This document shows positions 16,120 through 23,528 of a DNA stretch of 64,000 nt, piece after piece. Source of the stretch: Bacteroidales bacterium (GTDB taxonomy: Bacteria; Bacteroidota; Bacteroidia; Bacteroidales; Paludibacteraceae); the NCBI GenBank assembly GCA_015061165.1, contig SUXC01000011.1, positions 1 to 64,000 of the forward strand, in the 5' to 3' direction. The position numbers and the translations under genes are program-made. The notes beneath the pieces were generated by a model. It was not told the DNA's origin. It saw only the letters and a program-made list of their open reading frames with translations, and did no database searches. The stretch's first letter is position 1. Every line of letters begins with the position of its first letter.

Positions 16120-17448
16120 ATGATCTTCAGAAGAAAATTGTACAACGACATGCTTCGTTGGAAAAATGAGCGCAAAGGTTCTACCGCATTATTGATAAAA
16201 GGAGCCCGCCGAGTTGGAAAATCAACATTAGTTGAAGAGTTTGCAAAACGAGAATATAAGAGTTATATTCTTGTTGATTTTGCGCATGCGTCCAATGAGA
16301 TTGAAGAACTATTTCAAAACACACATGATTTGGATTATTTTTTCTTTCGAATTCAAAACCTTTATCACAGCACTTTGTACAAACGTGAATCGGTTATCAT
16401 TTTTGACGAGGTACAATTACAACCTTTGGCACGCCAAGCTATTAAGTACTTAGTCAAAGATGGAAGATATGATTTTATAGAAACAGGTTCATTGCTCTCT
16501 ATTAAGAAAAATGTGCAGAACATTGTTATTCCGTCTGAAGAAACTCGCATGACATTGCATCCGATGAGTTTTGAGGAGTTTTGTTGGGCAGTTAATGATG
16601 AACATACACCTAACGCAATGAACGAAGCATTCTTAATGAAACGAGCGATGGGGCAAGCGGTACATCGTGAATGGATGCGTAGTTTGCGATTATATATGTT
16701 GATTGGCGGTATGCCACAAGCGGTAGATACCTATATACAAACTAACAATCTACAGCAGGTGGATGAAAAGAAGCGAGAGATTATTCAACTATACGAAGAT
16801 GATTTTCGTAAGATTGACCCATCAGGTATTGCTTCACGAATATTTATGGATATACCTTCTCAATTAACGAGCAATGCTAATCGCTATATGATTTCATCTG
16901 CAACCGATAGTCGTACTACGGAAACTACCCACACCATTATTCAGGATATGGTGGACTCTATGGTGGTTAATCTTGCCTACCATGCTAATGACCCCAATGT
17001 AGGTTTAGGGCTCAACAAGAATCATAACCGTTATAAGATGTATATGAATGATACGGGACTATTCCTTACTCTTGCTTTTTGGGATAAGGATTATACAGAG
17101 AACTTGATTTACGATAAGTTATTGAGCGATAAGTTGAAAGCTAATTTGGGATATGTTTACGAAAATCTTATAGCCCAAATGTTATATACCGCAGGTAACG
17201 AGTTGTTTTATTATACATTCCCTGATGATAACAAACACAATTATGAGATAGATTTCTTATTGTCGCGTGGAAGTAAGATTGTGCCTATAGAGGTTAAATC
17301 TTCTGGTTATAAGACCCACAAGTCATTGGATGCCTTCTGCGAACGTTTTTCTTCACGGATAAGCAATCGCATTTTGCTATACACCAAAGACTACCAAAAA
17401 GATGGCATGACCACTTGTTTGCCAGTATATTTTACACCTTTTCTATAA
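16120..17448 (+). CDS. AAA family ATPase with C-terminal DUF4143 domain
   Basis: 442 aa from the ATG at 16120. Seen: Walker A IKGARRVGKST, Walker B SVIIFDEVQLQP, the ETGSLLS sensor motif and a C-terminal nuclease-like fold with YEIDFLLSRGSKIVPIEVKSS (E-x-D...E-x-K pattern of the DUF4143 domain). Proteins of this family are abundant and highly variable in Bacteroidota; their function is unclear. Base composition is lower in GC than the neighbouring genes, and it breaks up the envelope block on the opposite strand, which suggests acquisition. Related family member at 57470-58672. Confidence 0.88.
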   Translation: MIFRRKLYNDMLRWKNERKGSTALLIKGARRVGKSTLVEEFAKREYKSYILVDFAHASNEIEELFQNTHDLDYFFFRIQNLYHSTLYKRESVIIFDEVQLQPLARQAIKYLVKDGRYDFIETGSLLSIKKNVQNIVIPSEETRMTLHPMSFEEFCWAVNDEHTPNAMNEAFLMKRAMGQAVHREWMRSLRLYMLIGGMPQAVDTYIQTNNLQQVDEKKREIIQLYEDDFRKIDPSGIASRIFMDIPSQLTSNANRYMISSATDSRTTETTHTIIQDMVDSMVVNLAYHANDPNVGLGLNKNHNRYKMYMNDTGLFLTLAFWDKDYTENLIYDKLLSDKLKANLGYVYENLIAQMLYTAGNELFYYTFPDDNKHNYEIDFLLSRGSKIVPIEVKSSGYKTHKSLDAFCERFSSRISNRILLYTKDYQKDGMTTCLPVYFTPFL

Positions 17449-17533
17449 ACAGAACGGACTCTTTTGCTGACAAAGCAATAGATAGAAATATTCAATATGT
17501 CAAAGAACAAATTATTTGTGTAAGGGAATCACT

Positions 17534-18250
17534 TTATTTTTGAAGCATTTTGTTGAGTATGATCGGTGTAATGTCAAGACTACTTTCTGAAGATACTAAT
17601 AAATACGAATTGTCAAAAACATACAATAATTTTAATTCTTCTCCTGTCTCTTTAATTACAGTTTGTATTTTCTGATTTATTGGTGCAAGCAAACGATTTT
17701 GTTCTTCTACTAATTGCAGTTCTGAATAGGATAGAAAATAATTTATTCTGTCTTTTAAAGATTGTAATTCTGCCTCTTTCATTTCTCTCATCATTGGCAA
17801 CAATGTAGTATCAGAGGCTAATTCCTGTTGTTTCGTTTGTTGTTCTATTTGCATTGCTTTATATTGCTCCGCAAGATAGAGTCGTAAAGAATCCATCTTA
17901 TGAACCGCTTGCTGATATTCTGGTAATTCCATCAATACCTTTCCCTTGTTTATATGACCGTATATATGTTCGCCAGCAATAATAGGAGCATTTATTTTAG
18001 GAAGATTATGTATGGTTTCGCTTGTTTGAAGTTGGGGAACTGTGACAACTTGAGGCACAGAAATTACCGTATCTGGTTTCTCTTTAACATCTTCAGTTAT
18101 GCTATCTATTGGAGTTCCTTTTGCTATGCTATCTATAAGAGTAGTCTTTATTGTGTCTTGAGGTATAACAATGAGTTCTTTACTCGCTTGTCTTTTTGTG
18201 GCACAACTCAAAAGTAATAACATTGAACAGAATAGTATTATTTTTTTCAT
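17534..18250 (-). CDS. Skp/OmpH-like lipoprotein
   Basis: 238 aa. Lipoprotein signal: LLLLSCATK, so the mature protein begins at Cys16 or nearby and is membrane-anchored. After a low-complexity tether rich in Thr, Ile and Pro, residues about 100-238 match the OmpH/Skp layout: INKGKVLMELPEYQQAVHKMDSL, a long coiled coil, and the C-terminal strand-helix SSLDITPIILNKML (the 'vDiTd.ii..l' end of the family). Skp proteins hold unfolded outer-membrane proteins in the periplasm. The C-terminal 60 residues resemble those of the 18301-19089 protein. Last gene of the envelope block (50 bp after its neighbour). Confidence 0.75.
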   Translation of the reverse strand: MKKIILFCSMLLLLSCATKRQASKELIVIPQDTIKTTLIDSIAKGTPIDSITEDVKEKPDTVISVPQVVTVPQLQTSETIHNLPKINAPIIAGEHIYGHINKGKVLMELPEYQQAVHKMDSLRLYLAEQYKAMQIEQQTKQQELASDTTLLPMMREMKEAELQSLKDRINYFLSYSELQLVEEQNRLLAPINQKIQTVIKETGEELKLLYVFDNSYLLVSSESSLDITPIILNKMLQK

Positions 18251-18300
18251 TTGTTTCTTGTCTGTTATTTACCATCGACCCTTCGGCTTTAAAAGTTAAT

Positions 18301-19089
18301 TTATAATCTATCTTGAATTATATCCGTTACATCTACTGCATTATCCCCTACATAAAGAAGGTGTTTTTTATCAAATATATACTTCACCTTTAGTTCTCTA
18401 CCTACTTGCTGAAGTATCATTTGAATTTTTCCAGTTATCTGTTGTAATATTTGCTCGTTCATTTCTATATTTTTATAATTCTTCTCAATCAAATAATTTA
18501 CGATGTATTCGTTGTCGTAATGCACCCATTTAACGGTTGATGATAGTGATGAACTTTGATTGTGTGCCATAGAAGTTTGCATTACTATAGAAGAATTAGC
18601 ATGAACTTTTTTTTCAGTATCAGTATTTCTTCCCACTAGTTCTGCTGCCAATTTCTCACAGGCTGCAAGCATGTTAGCCAAGCTACCACCTTGTAGTTCT
18701 CCGTATTGTGTAGAAGGGTGGGAAATTTGTCCTGTTTCCACATCTACTAAATTTGCTTCTAAGTAGTAATTGTTTCCTTCTTTGGTAATTTTGGTGATAC
18801 ATACGCAGTCCACTCCCTGCATTGCACCTAAACGTTTGCGTGTGGCATCATCTACCATTCCCGACTGTTGAAAGTTTTGCTCTTTCATAATCTGGTCAAT
18901 GTCCGCGCGGTTAAATGCGACATATCCATTCTGTCGTCCTATGGCTTTCACCATCTCACCACGTACCATTGAACGGTGCATAAGTGTAACTTCAGGCGTA
19001 ACACCAACAGGTTCAAGAATAGCTACTTGAATTTGGGCAGTAACTATTTGTACAGAAAATAGAACAAGGAAAAATAATGTTTTTTTCAT
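18301..19089 (-). CDS. CsgG/LpoB-like domain fused to a Skp-like C-terminal tail
   Basis: 262 aa with a signal peptide (LFFLVLFSVQIVTAQ). Residues about 20-160 form a CsgG/LpoB-like domain: IQVAILEPVG, NRADIDQIMKEQNFQQSGMV, VDCVCITKI and YYLEANLVDVETGQI. The last 60 residues (ILQQITGKIQMILQQVGREL, then VKYIFDKKHLLY and VDVTDIIQDRL) match the C-terminal part of the Skp-like neighbour. The CsgG-like part is nearly identical to that of the next gene (19099-20409), including about 130 nt with almost no differences, so a recent duplication or gene conversion took place. Envelope location inferred from the signal peptide. Confidence 0.75.
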   Translation of the reverse strand: MKKTLFFLVLFSVQIVTAQIQVAILEPVGVTPEVTLMHRSMVRGEMVKAIGRQNGYVAFNRADIDQIMKEQNFQQSGMVDDATRKRLGAMQGVDCVCITKITKEGNNYYLEANLVDVETGQISHPSTQYGELQGGSLANMLAACEKLAAELVGRNTDTEKKVHANSSIVMQTSMAHNQSSSLSSTVKWVHYDNEYIVNYLIEKNYKNIEMNEQILQQITGKIQMILQQVGRELKVKYIFDKKHLLYVGDNAVDVTDIIQDRL

Positions 19090-19098
19090 GAGTTATCG

Positions 19099-20409
19099 TT
19101 ATTTATTATTAGAGCCAACTGCTTTATTGTTTTTCCCTTTCATTTTATTGTTATTTCCATATATTTTATTGTTATCTCCCGTTATGTCATTACTATTCCC
19201 TTGAATAGTATTAGAATTACCCACAATCGTATTATTGTTACCCGTAATAGTATTATGATTCCCAATTATGGTTTTATTATCTCCTTTCACAATTTTATTA
19301 TCACCCATAATTATTGCGCCTGAAGATGAGGATGAAAAATTGGAAGAGGAATGGGAGTATGATGTAGATGAAGAATTGGTTGAAGCTTCTGCTCGGAAAA
19401 ATTGCAATTCATCTAAACGCCCCTGTGCTTCCTTATTACCATTGTTAGCGGCTTTTTTATACCACCTGATTGCATCATCAATATTTTTAGCAATGCCTTC
19501 GCCATTTTCATAACAAAATCCTAATGAATACTGAGCGTAAGCATTATCTTGCTCAGCAGCCTTACGATACCAACTAACAGCAGCATAGTAATCTCTTGTA
19601 ACACCGCGACCATAATAGTAACAATCACCTAAATCGCTTTGAGCATCCGAATCACCTTGTTCGGCAGCTTTACGATACCAACTAACAGCAGCATAGTAAT
19701 CTTGATAGACACCATAACCTTTTTCATAACACCAGCCTAAATAATCTTGTGCAGGTGCATATCCTTGTTCTGCGAGAGGTTTCCAAATATTTACGGCTTC
19801 TACGTAATTTTTTGCATTGTAATAATTCAATCCTCTACTATATTGCTGCTCTAAATATGTATGATTGGTTGTTGTAGATGTGTAGGATTGTGTAGATGCA
19901 TAGGATTGTGTTGATGTCGTAGAATTATAGGCGATACTTTTAGCACCCACCAATTCCGCAGCTAATTTTTCACAGGCTGCAAGCATATTTGCCAAACTAC
20001 CACCTTGCAGTTCTCCGTATTGAGTAGCAGGATTCGATATTTGTCCAGACTCAATATCAACCAAATTTGCCTCTAAGTAGTAGTTGTTTCCTTCTTTGGT
20101 AATTTTGGTGATACATACGCAGTCCACTCCCTGCATTGCACCTAAACGTTTGCGTGTAGCATCATCTACCATTCCCGACTGTTGAAAGTTTTGCTCTTTC
20201 ATAATCTGGTCAATGTCCGCACGGTTAAATGCTGCATATCCATTTTGTCGTCCAATGGCTTTTACCATCTCACCACGCACCATTGAGCGGTGCATAGTTG
20301 TAACCTCATTAGTCGTACCGACAGGCTCTAAAATAGCAACCTGAATATCTTGACTATACAAACATGCAAACGCATTACAGAGTGCAAGCAGAAAGTAGAT
20401 TCTTTTCAT
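19099..20409 (-). CDS. CsgG/LpoB-like protein with Sel1 repeats and a GxNNxI heptad-repeat tail
   Basis: 436 aa with a signal peptide ending near CLYSQ. Three modules: the CsgG/LpoB-like domain (about 20-160, near-identical to the previous gene); Sel1-type TPR repeats (about 195-335; units such as GYAPAQDYLGWCYEKGYGV and YYAAVSWYRKAAEQG); and a C-terminal run of nine seven-residue units plus a partial one, GDNKIVK/GDNKTII/GNHNTIT and so on, from about 365 to the end. The Gly at position 1 and Asn at 4 recur every seven residues, which suggests a beta-solenoid or beta-roll stalk. Linkers are Ser/Thr rich. Gap to the downstream gene only 9 bp, so co-transcribed. Confidence 0.8.
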   Translation of the reverse strand: MKRIYFLLALCNAFACLYSQDIQVAILEPVGTTNEVTTMHRSMVRGEMVKAIGRQNGYAAFNRADIDQIMKEQNFQQSGMVDDATRKRLGAMQGVDCVCITKITKEGNNYYLEANLVDIESGQISNPATQYGELQGGSLANMLAACEKLAAELVGAKSIAYNSTTSTQSYASTQSYTSTTTNHTYLEQQYSRGLNYYNAKNYVEAVNIWKPLAEQGYAPAQDYLGWCYEKGYGVYQDYYAAVSWYRKAAEQGDSDAQSDLGDCYYYGRGVTRDYYAAVSWYRKAAEQDNAYAQYSLGFCYENGEGIAKNIDDAIRWYKKAANNGNKEAQGRLDELQFFRAEASTNSSSTSYSHSSSNFSSSSSGAIIMGDNKIVKGDNKTIIGNHNTITGNNNTIVGNSNTIQGNSNDITGDNNKIYGNNNKMKGKNNKAVGSNNK

Positions 20410-20450
20410 AACTTATTTTATAAACAGTGTTTAATTATCCAACACAGCGA

Positions 20451-21182
20451 TTACTCCGTTAGCATATCCTGTTGGCAGTTCTTGTCAAACTCTTCAGCGA
20501 ACTTTTGGTAGTCCATATCCAATGCCAATTCATCATCATTTTGAATGCCCTCATAGATTGGTTCCAAAATATCGTCTTTGTTTACTTCCAATACCATATA
20601 CTGCTTGTAAAGTTTTTCGCCATGGAGTATATGAGAAGTTGTTTTGCGACAAGCGATACGGTAACCCATCGACTCATCAACTGCGGTCAAGGTCATACCT
20701 TCCATGCGTTGTTTGGACTCGCGAGTGAGGTTAATGCGCATGGCTTTCTTATAATTACTCACAATCGCTTGTACGCTGGTATTGACTTGCGAAGCTAACT
20801 CCTCCAGAGCAGCCACACGTGCTAATTCTACAGCCATCTGTTGGTCGTAATCTTCGCCTACACCCAGTGCACGGATGATTTCAGAGGTGCTATAGTAATC
20901 ACCACATGGCACTACTACCTCTACCTCTTGCGCTGCTTGTGCTTCTGCACGCTCTTTGGCGCGGGCTGCTGCCTCAGCGGCTTTTTCTTCTGCAACGCGT
21001 TTTGCATTGGCAAGGCTATCCATTTTGAGTTGATGACGGAGAGCTGCTTCTTCAGCATCAAACTGCTGCTGTTGCTCCCATTTGGTTTTCTCTGCGGCTT
21101 TTCTCTCTTTGCGTGTTTGCGCATTTGCAGGAACGGCTACAATAGCCAACGCCATAATGGCGAGAATGATTGTCTTTTTCAT
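20451..21182 (-). CDS. Secreted coiled-coil/LPP20-like protein
   Basis: 243 aa with a clear signal peptide (ALAIVAVPANAQ). A charged coiled coil rich in Ala, Glu, Lys and Arg covers about 22-88 (RKERKAAEKTKWEQQQ). The C-terminal part (CGDYYSTSEIIRALGVGEDYDQQMAV, ALEELASQVNTSVQ, KQYMVLEVNKDDIL) follows the LPP20-like pattern also seen in 14841-15920. Probably periplasmic. First gene of the four-gene minus-strand block 17534-21182; upstream lies a candidate long leader with a promoter at 21594-21624. Confidence 0.65.
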   Translation of the reverse strand: MKKTIILAIMALAIVAVPANAQTRKERKAAEKTKWEQQQQFDAEEAALRHQLKMDSLANAKRVAEEKAAEAAARAKERAEAQAAQEVEVVVPCGDYYSTSEIIRALGVGEDYDQQMAVELARVAALEELASQVNTSVQAIVSNYKKAMRINLTRESKQRMEGMTLTAVDESMGYRIACRKTTSHILHGEKLYKQYMVLEVNKDDILEPIYEGIQNDDELALDMDYQKFAEEFDKNCQQDMLTE

Positions 21183-21244
21183 TGTTGTAGTGTTTTAATA
21201 AGTTTGTATTTATGTTATTATCATTCAAACCGTTATACACATAC

Positions 21245-21588
21245 AAAAAAGCGCGGAACTTGCCTTTTGCCAGTTCCACGAATTGAGGCTGTCGCATTGC
21301 CTTTGATGTTAGAACCGACAACGCGAAGCCCACGCCGAATATAAATATTCTTCGTGCTATTCATTAGTTAAGGTACGCGTATGCGCATACGTATATACGC
21401 AAAAGACGTACCAAAACAGGCACACGGAGGATAATCTATATCCCGTAGGGCATCTATCGTTGCTAAGTCCTGAACATCAATTAGAAACTGCGACATTTCA
21501 ATTCGTCAGAACAGAGCGCAATAAACGCCTTTTTAATATGTCTGCAAAACCCTCCGCTGATGCGCAGACATCCCTTCGTTGGGTTTCG
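21245..21588 (-). ncRNA. Candidate structured small RNA or long 5' leader
   Basis: A promoter with perfect spacing (21594-21624) would start a minus-strand transcript near 21588. The sequence has several stems and reaches a GGAACT...AGTTCC hairpin followed by GCGC and six T residues near 21245, which could end a free RNA of about 340 nt; otherwise it is a leader of about 405 nt for the envelope block. I do not recognise 6S, tmRNA, RNase P or SRP RNA in it. Confidence 0.35.
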
Positions 21589-21593
21589 CGCTG

Positions 21594-21624
21594 CAAAGGT
21601 ACAACAAAATTTGCGCATTTGCAA
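21594..21624 (-). promoter_or_regulatory. Promoter reading toward the envelope block
   Basis: Minus strand TACCTTTG or equivalent (21594-21601), 20-bp spacer, TTG (21622-21624). The surrounding 70 bp closely match the NlpC/P60 promoter region at 22719-22790. Confidence 0.7.
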
Positions 21625-21676
21625 ATTTTGAGTGAAAAAAGTTTTATAAGTTTTAATGATTTTCTGGTGTAGGATG

Positions 21677-21726
21677 CAGAGGTGGCTCGTCGCATAGGTC
21701 TTATTACCATCAATACCGCATAGGAG
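21677..21726 (+). pseudogene. 50-bp relic of the CoA-transferase gene
   Basis: The sequence from CAGAGGTGGCTCGTCG to the end of the block matches 13905-13954 of the CoA-transferase gene at about nine bases in ten, but contains an in-frame TAG and is cut off on both sides. It is followed, as is the intact gene, by a terminator with a GACTGC/GCAGTC stem. Confidence 0.75.
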
Positions 21727-21751
21727 GAACGCTAAACCCGCCTATCAATAA

Positions 21752-21781
21752 AAAAGACTGCTTCGGCAGTCTTTTTTTATT
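21752..21781 (+). terminator. Strong terminator hairpin
   Basis: AAAAAAGACTGC-ttcg-GCAGTCTTTTTT. UUCG tetraloop with A and T tracts, able to work on both strands; it also ends the minus-strand NlpC/P60 gene region's far side. Confidence 0.85.
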
Positions 21782-21792
21782 TCATCTTGTGT

Positions 21793-22689
21793 TTACAGAT
21801 AGCGTTTGATTTGTACCAGATGGTGTGTTCGTTCACCGTTAGCGAGGAGAATACCCATTTCGTCTATCCTATCTATATGCACCCATCCCGCGCAGTGGAT
21901 GACTTCCGTTGGGCTAATCAGCATGCCCACATGCGATATTTTTGTGGCTTTTGGGTCGCGGTCGGAATGGTCGAAGAACACCAAGTCGCCAGGTTGTGCT
22001 TCTGCCAACGAGTGCACCACTTTGCCCTGTGTGATCTGTTCGCGGGCATTGCGCAATAGATTGATGCCAAACACACTATATACCGTCTGCGTGAATCCCG
22101 AGCAGTCGAAGCCCATGATGTTCTTTCCGCCCCATAGGTATGGCACATTCAGCAGCGATTTTGCCACTCGCACAATATCCTCACCTGTAGCCTCTCGTCT
22201 CATAGCCTCTAAACTATGAACACAGTTTGGGTCAATCTGATATTGTTTGCCAAGGAAATCGAACGTACCGTTCGCATAGTTAGGCAATCGTGTGCCGATG
22301 GTGAGCATTCGTTTTTCGCCAGTTTCCGTGTCCGTAGCCACTGCCATAAGCGTAGTAATAACTCCCACTTTATCATCTAATCGCTTTATTGTCTCCTCAT
22401 CTATGGGTGTTACCATTTTTGAACTCACCCATCCTTCTTGTCCGTCCATGGTTGAGCGGATCTTTGTCCATCGTGATAGACGTTCCACCACTTCGCATAC
22501 TTCGCCAAAGAGCAATTGGGTCTCTTGTTCGCTTGCTTCGGATGGTGTATCACGTACGGGAGTTACTGAGCAATTGTTAATAACAAACTCTTTCGTTTTA
22601 CCGTTAGGCTGCTTTACATCCTTATCGGCGCTATAAACGAGGCATGTTGTTGCCATAAGGGCTAATGCTAATGTCAAAATCTTTTTCAT
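21793..22689 (-). CDS. Secreted C40 (NlpC/P60) peptidase with SH3-like domains
   Basis: 298 aa with a signal peptide (LALALMATTCLVYS). SH3-like domain (CSVTPVRDTPSEASEQE, WTKIRSTMDGQEGWV), a second domain, and the catalytic NlpC/P60 domain with FDCSGFTQTVYSVFGINLL (Cys) and ISHVGMLI (His). Closely related over its whole length to the 10668-11477 protein but carrying an export signal, so a periplasmic peptidoglycan hydrolase is likely. Near it lie fragments homologous to sequence around the first locus, which points to an old segmental duplication. Own promoter at 22719-22749. Confidence 0.9.
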   Translation of the reverse strand: MKKILTLALALMATTCLVYSADKDVKQPNGKTKEFVINNCSVTPVRDTPSEASEQETQLLFGEVCEVVERLSRWTKIRSTMDGQEGWVSSKMVTPIDEETIKRLDDKVGVITTLMAVATDTETGEKRMLTIGTRLPNYANGTFDFLGKQYQIDPNCVHSLEAMRREATGEDIVRVAKSLLNVPYLWGGKNIMGFDCSGFTQTVYSVFGINLLRNAREQITQGKVVHSLAEAQPGDLVFFDHSDRDPKATKISHVGMLISPTEVIHCAGWVHIDRIDEMGILLANGERTHHLVQIKRYL

Positions 22690-22718
22690 GTTGGTATAGT
22701 TTTATGGTTATTTTGCTG

Positions 22719-22749
22719 CAAAGGTACTACAAAATTTGCAGACCTGCAA
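22719..22749 (-). promoter_or_regulatory. Promoter for the secreted NlpC/P60 gene
   Basis: Minus strand TACCTTTG (22719-22726), 20-bp spacer, TTG (22747-22749). Confidence 0.75.
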
Positions 22750-22880
22750 ATTTTGAGTGAAAAAAGTATTAGAGGTTTTGAAAGTTTTAAGGATAATAGA
22801 GTGAGTTTTGTTTATAGATCGCGGCACAGGCGCTGCGGTTTAGGGGAAAGTGTAAGGTGTAAGGTGGAGGGTGTAAAGGC

Positions 22881-23022
22881 AGGAATCTTAACAAACAGCA
22901 CTTTTTTCAAATTGGCGGTGTCGGGGAGTTCTCTCGGAGTTCTCAGGGTTGTCTCTCGGTGAAATAGAGCAACGGATAAAGAAACGAAAAGAGAAAGAAT
23001 CTTAATAAATAGCACTTTTTAG
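22881..23022 (-). repeat. Dispersed 3'-associated element, copy B
   Basis: Bounded by two 24-bp direct repeats, AATCTTAACAAACAGCACTT at 22884 and AATCTTAATAAATAGCACTT at 22999, with a centre of short units ending in CTCGG or CAGGG. It lies just beyond the terminator of tRNA-Met. Copies A (2969-3120) and C (48082-48210) are related. Confidence 0.8.
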
Positions 23023-23026
23023 TGGT

Positions 23027-23060
23027 ATAAAACAAGAAGCAACCGAAATCGGTTGCTTCC
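23027..23060 (-). terminator. Terminator of tRNA-Met
   Basis: GAAGCAACCG (23036-23045), loop aaat, CGGTTGCTTC (23050-23059); on the minus strand followed by TTGTTTTA. Confidence 0.8.
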
Positions 23061-23063
23061 TTG

Positions 23064-23137
23064 TAGCGGGACCCAGGATTGAACTGGGGACCTCATGATT
23101 ATGAATCATGCGCTCTAACCAGCTGAGCTATCCCGCC
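23064..23137 (-). tRNA. tRNA with CAT anticodon (elongator Met, or Ile2)
   Basis: 74 nt without encoded CCA. Acceptor GGCGGGA/TCCCGCT with a G-T end pair, D-loop AGCTGGTTA, anticodon arm CATGA-ttCATaa-TCATG, T-arm CCCAG-TTCAATT-CTGGG and discriminator A. It is not initiator-like (no run of three G-C pairs in the anticodon stem). CAT could also be the lysidine-modified Ile2 form; sequence alone does not settle it. It is preceded by three tandem two-hairpin elements. Confidence 0.92.
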
Positions 23138-23143
23138 TTCGTC

Positions 23144-23252
23144 GGAATTCGCTTGTCGCAATAACTGCCGCTCTGCGGCATTGGGCGACCGCGATTCCTC
23201 CTCTTAACTCGGGCTTACAAAGCCCTCGTTAGTTTTTTTACGATTATCGTGT
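23144..23252. repeat. Two-hairpin element, tandem copy 1
   Basis: 109-bp unit. Hairpin I 23144-23198 (GGAAT/ATTCC, CGC/GCG, GTCGC/GCGAC, apical GCCGC-tct-GCGGC), linker TCCTC, hairpin II 23204-23232 (TTAAC/GTTAG, internal tc/tc, GGGCTT-aca-AAGCCC), then a T tract and a small palindrome ACGAT-t-ATCGT. It starts 7 bp from the 5' end of tRNA-Met. Confidence 0.85.
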
Positions 23253-23361
23253 TGAATTCGCTTGTCGCAATAACTGCCGCTCTGCGGCATTGGGCGACCG
23301 CGATTCCTCCTCTTAACTCGGACCCACGAGGTCCTCGTTAGTTTTTTCACGATTATCGTGT
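23253..23361. repeat. Two-hairpin element, tandem copy 2
   Basis: Same 109-bp unit. Hairpin II differs by paired changes: GGACC/GGTCC replaces GGGCT/AGCCC, so pairing is kept. Spacer palindrome CACGAT-t-ATCGTG. Confidence 0.85.
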
Positions 23362-23470
23362 TGAATTCGCTTGTCGCAATAACTGCCGCTCTGCGGCATT
23401 GGGCGACCGCGATTCCTCCTCTTAACTCGGGCTTACAAAGCCCTCGTTAGTTTTTCACGACTATCGTGTC
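23362..23470. repeat. Two-hairpin element, tandem copy 3
   Basis: Hairpin II is as in copy 1. The spacer palindrome CACGA-cta-TCGTG ends at 23468. A truncated start of a fourth copy (ATGCGATTGTCGC) follows at about 23472-23500. Confidence 0.85.
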
Positions 23471-23528
23471 AAATGCGATTGTCGCATGAACAACGCTTGC
23501 TGCAATGCGTAATTGCTGAAAGCGGGTG

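Larger units (their letters stand above)
21183..21792. other. Gene-free region: possible structured leader or small RNA, gene relic and terminator
   Basis: 610 bp. From right to left: a terminator (21752-21781), a relic of the CoA-transferase gene (21677-21726), a promoter segment duplicated from the NlpC/P60 gene (21590-21665), and then about 340 bp that would be transcribed leftward from the 21594-21624 promoter. That stretch has ATGTCTGC/GCAGACAT (about 21537-21572), a GTATGCGCATAC palindrome inside a GGTACG/CGTACC stem (about 21372-21410), and a GGAACT/AGTTCC hairpin followed on the minus strand by TTTTTT (about 21245-21282). Confidence 0.55.

Noticed and set aside
16120-17448. Defence island reading of the AAA/DUF4143, DUF1016 and DUF2971 genes
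   Set aside because: The three genes are scattered over 45 kb and no established defence partners (methylase, reverse transcriptase, Cas, TIR) are visible.
21058-21333. 91-aa minus-strand ORF beginning MGFALSVLTSKAM
   Set aside because: It overlaps the start of the coiled-coil protein in another frame and covers the hairpin with a T tract; a structured RNA explains the sequence better.
23141-23470. CRISPR array
   Set aside because: Only three 109-bp tandem units without unique spacers; each unit is a two-hairpin structure, not repeat-spacer.
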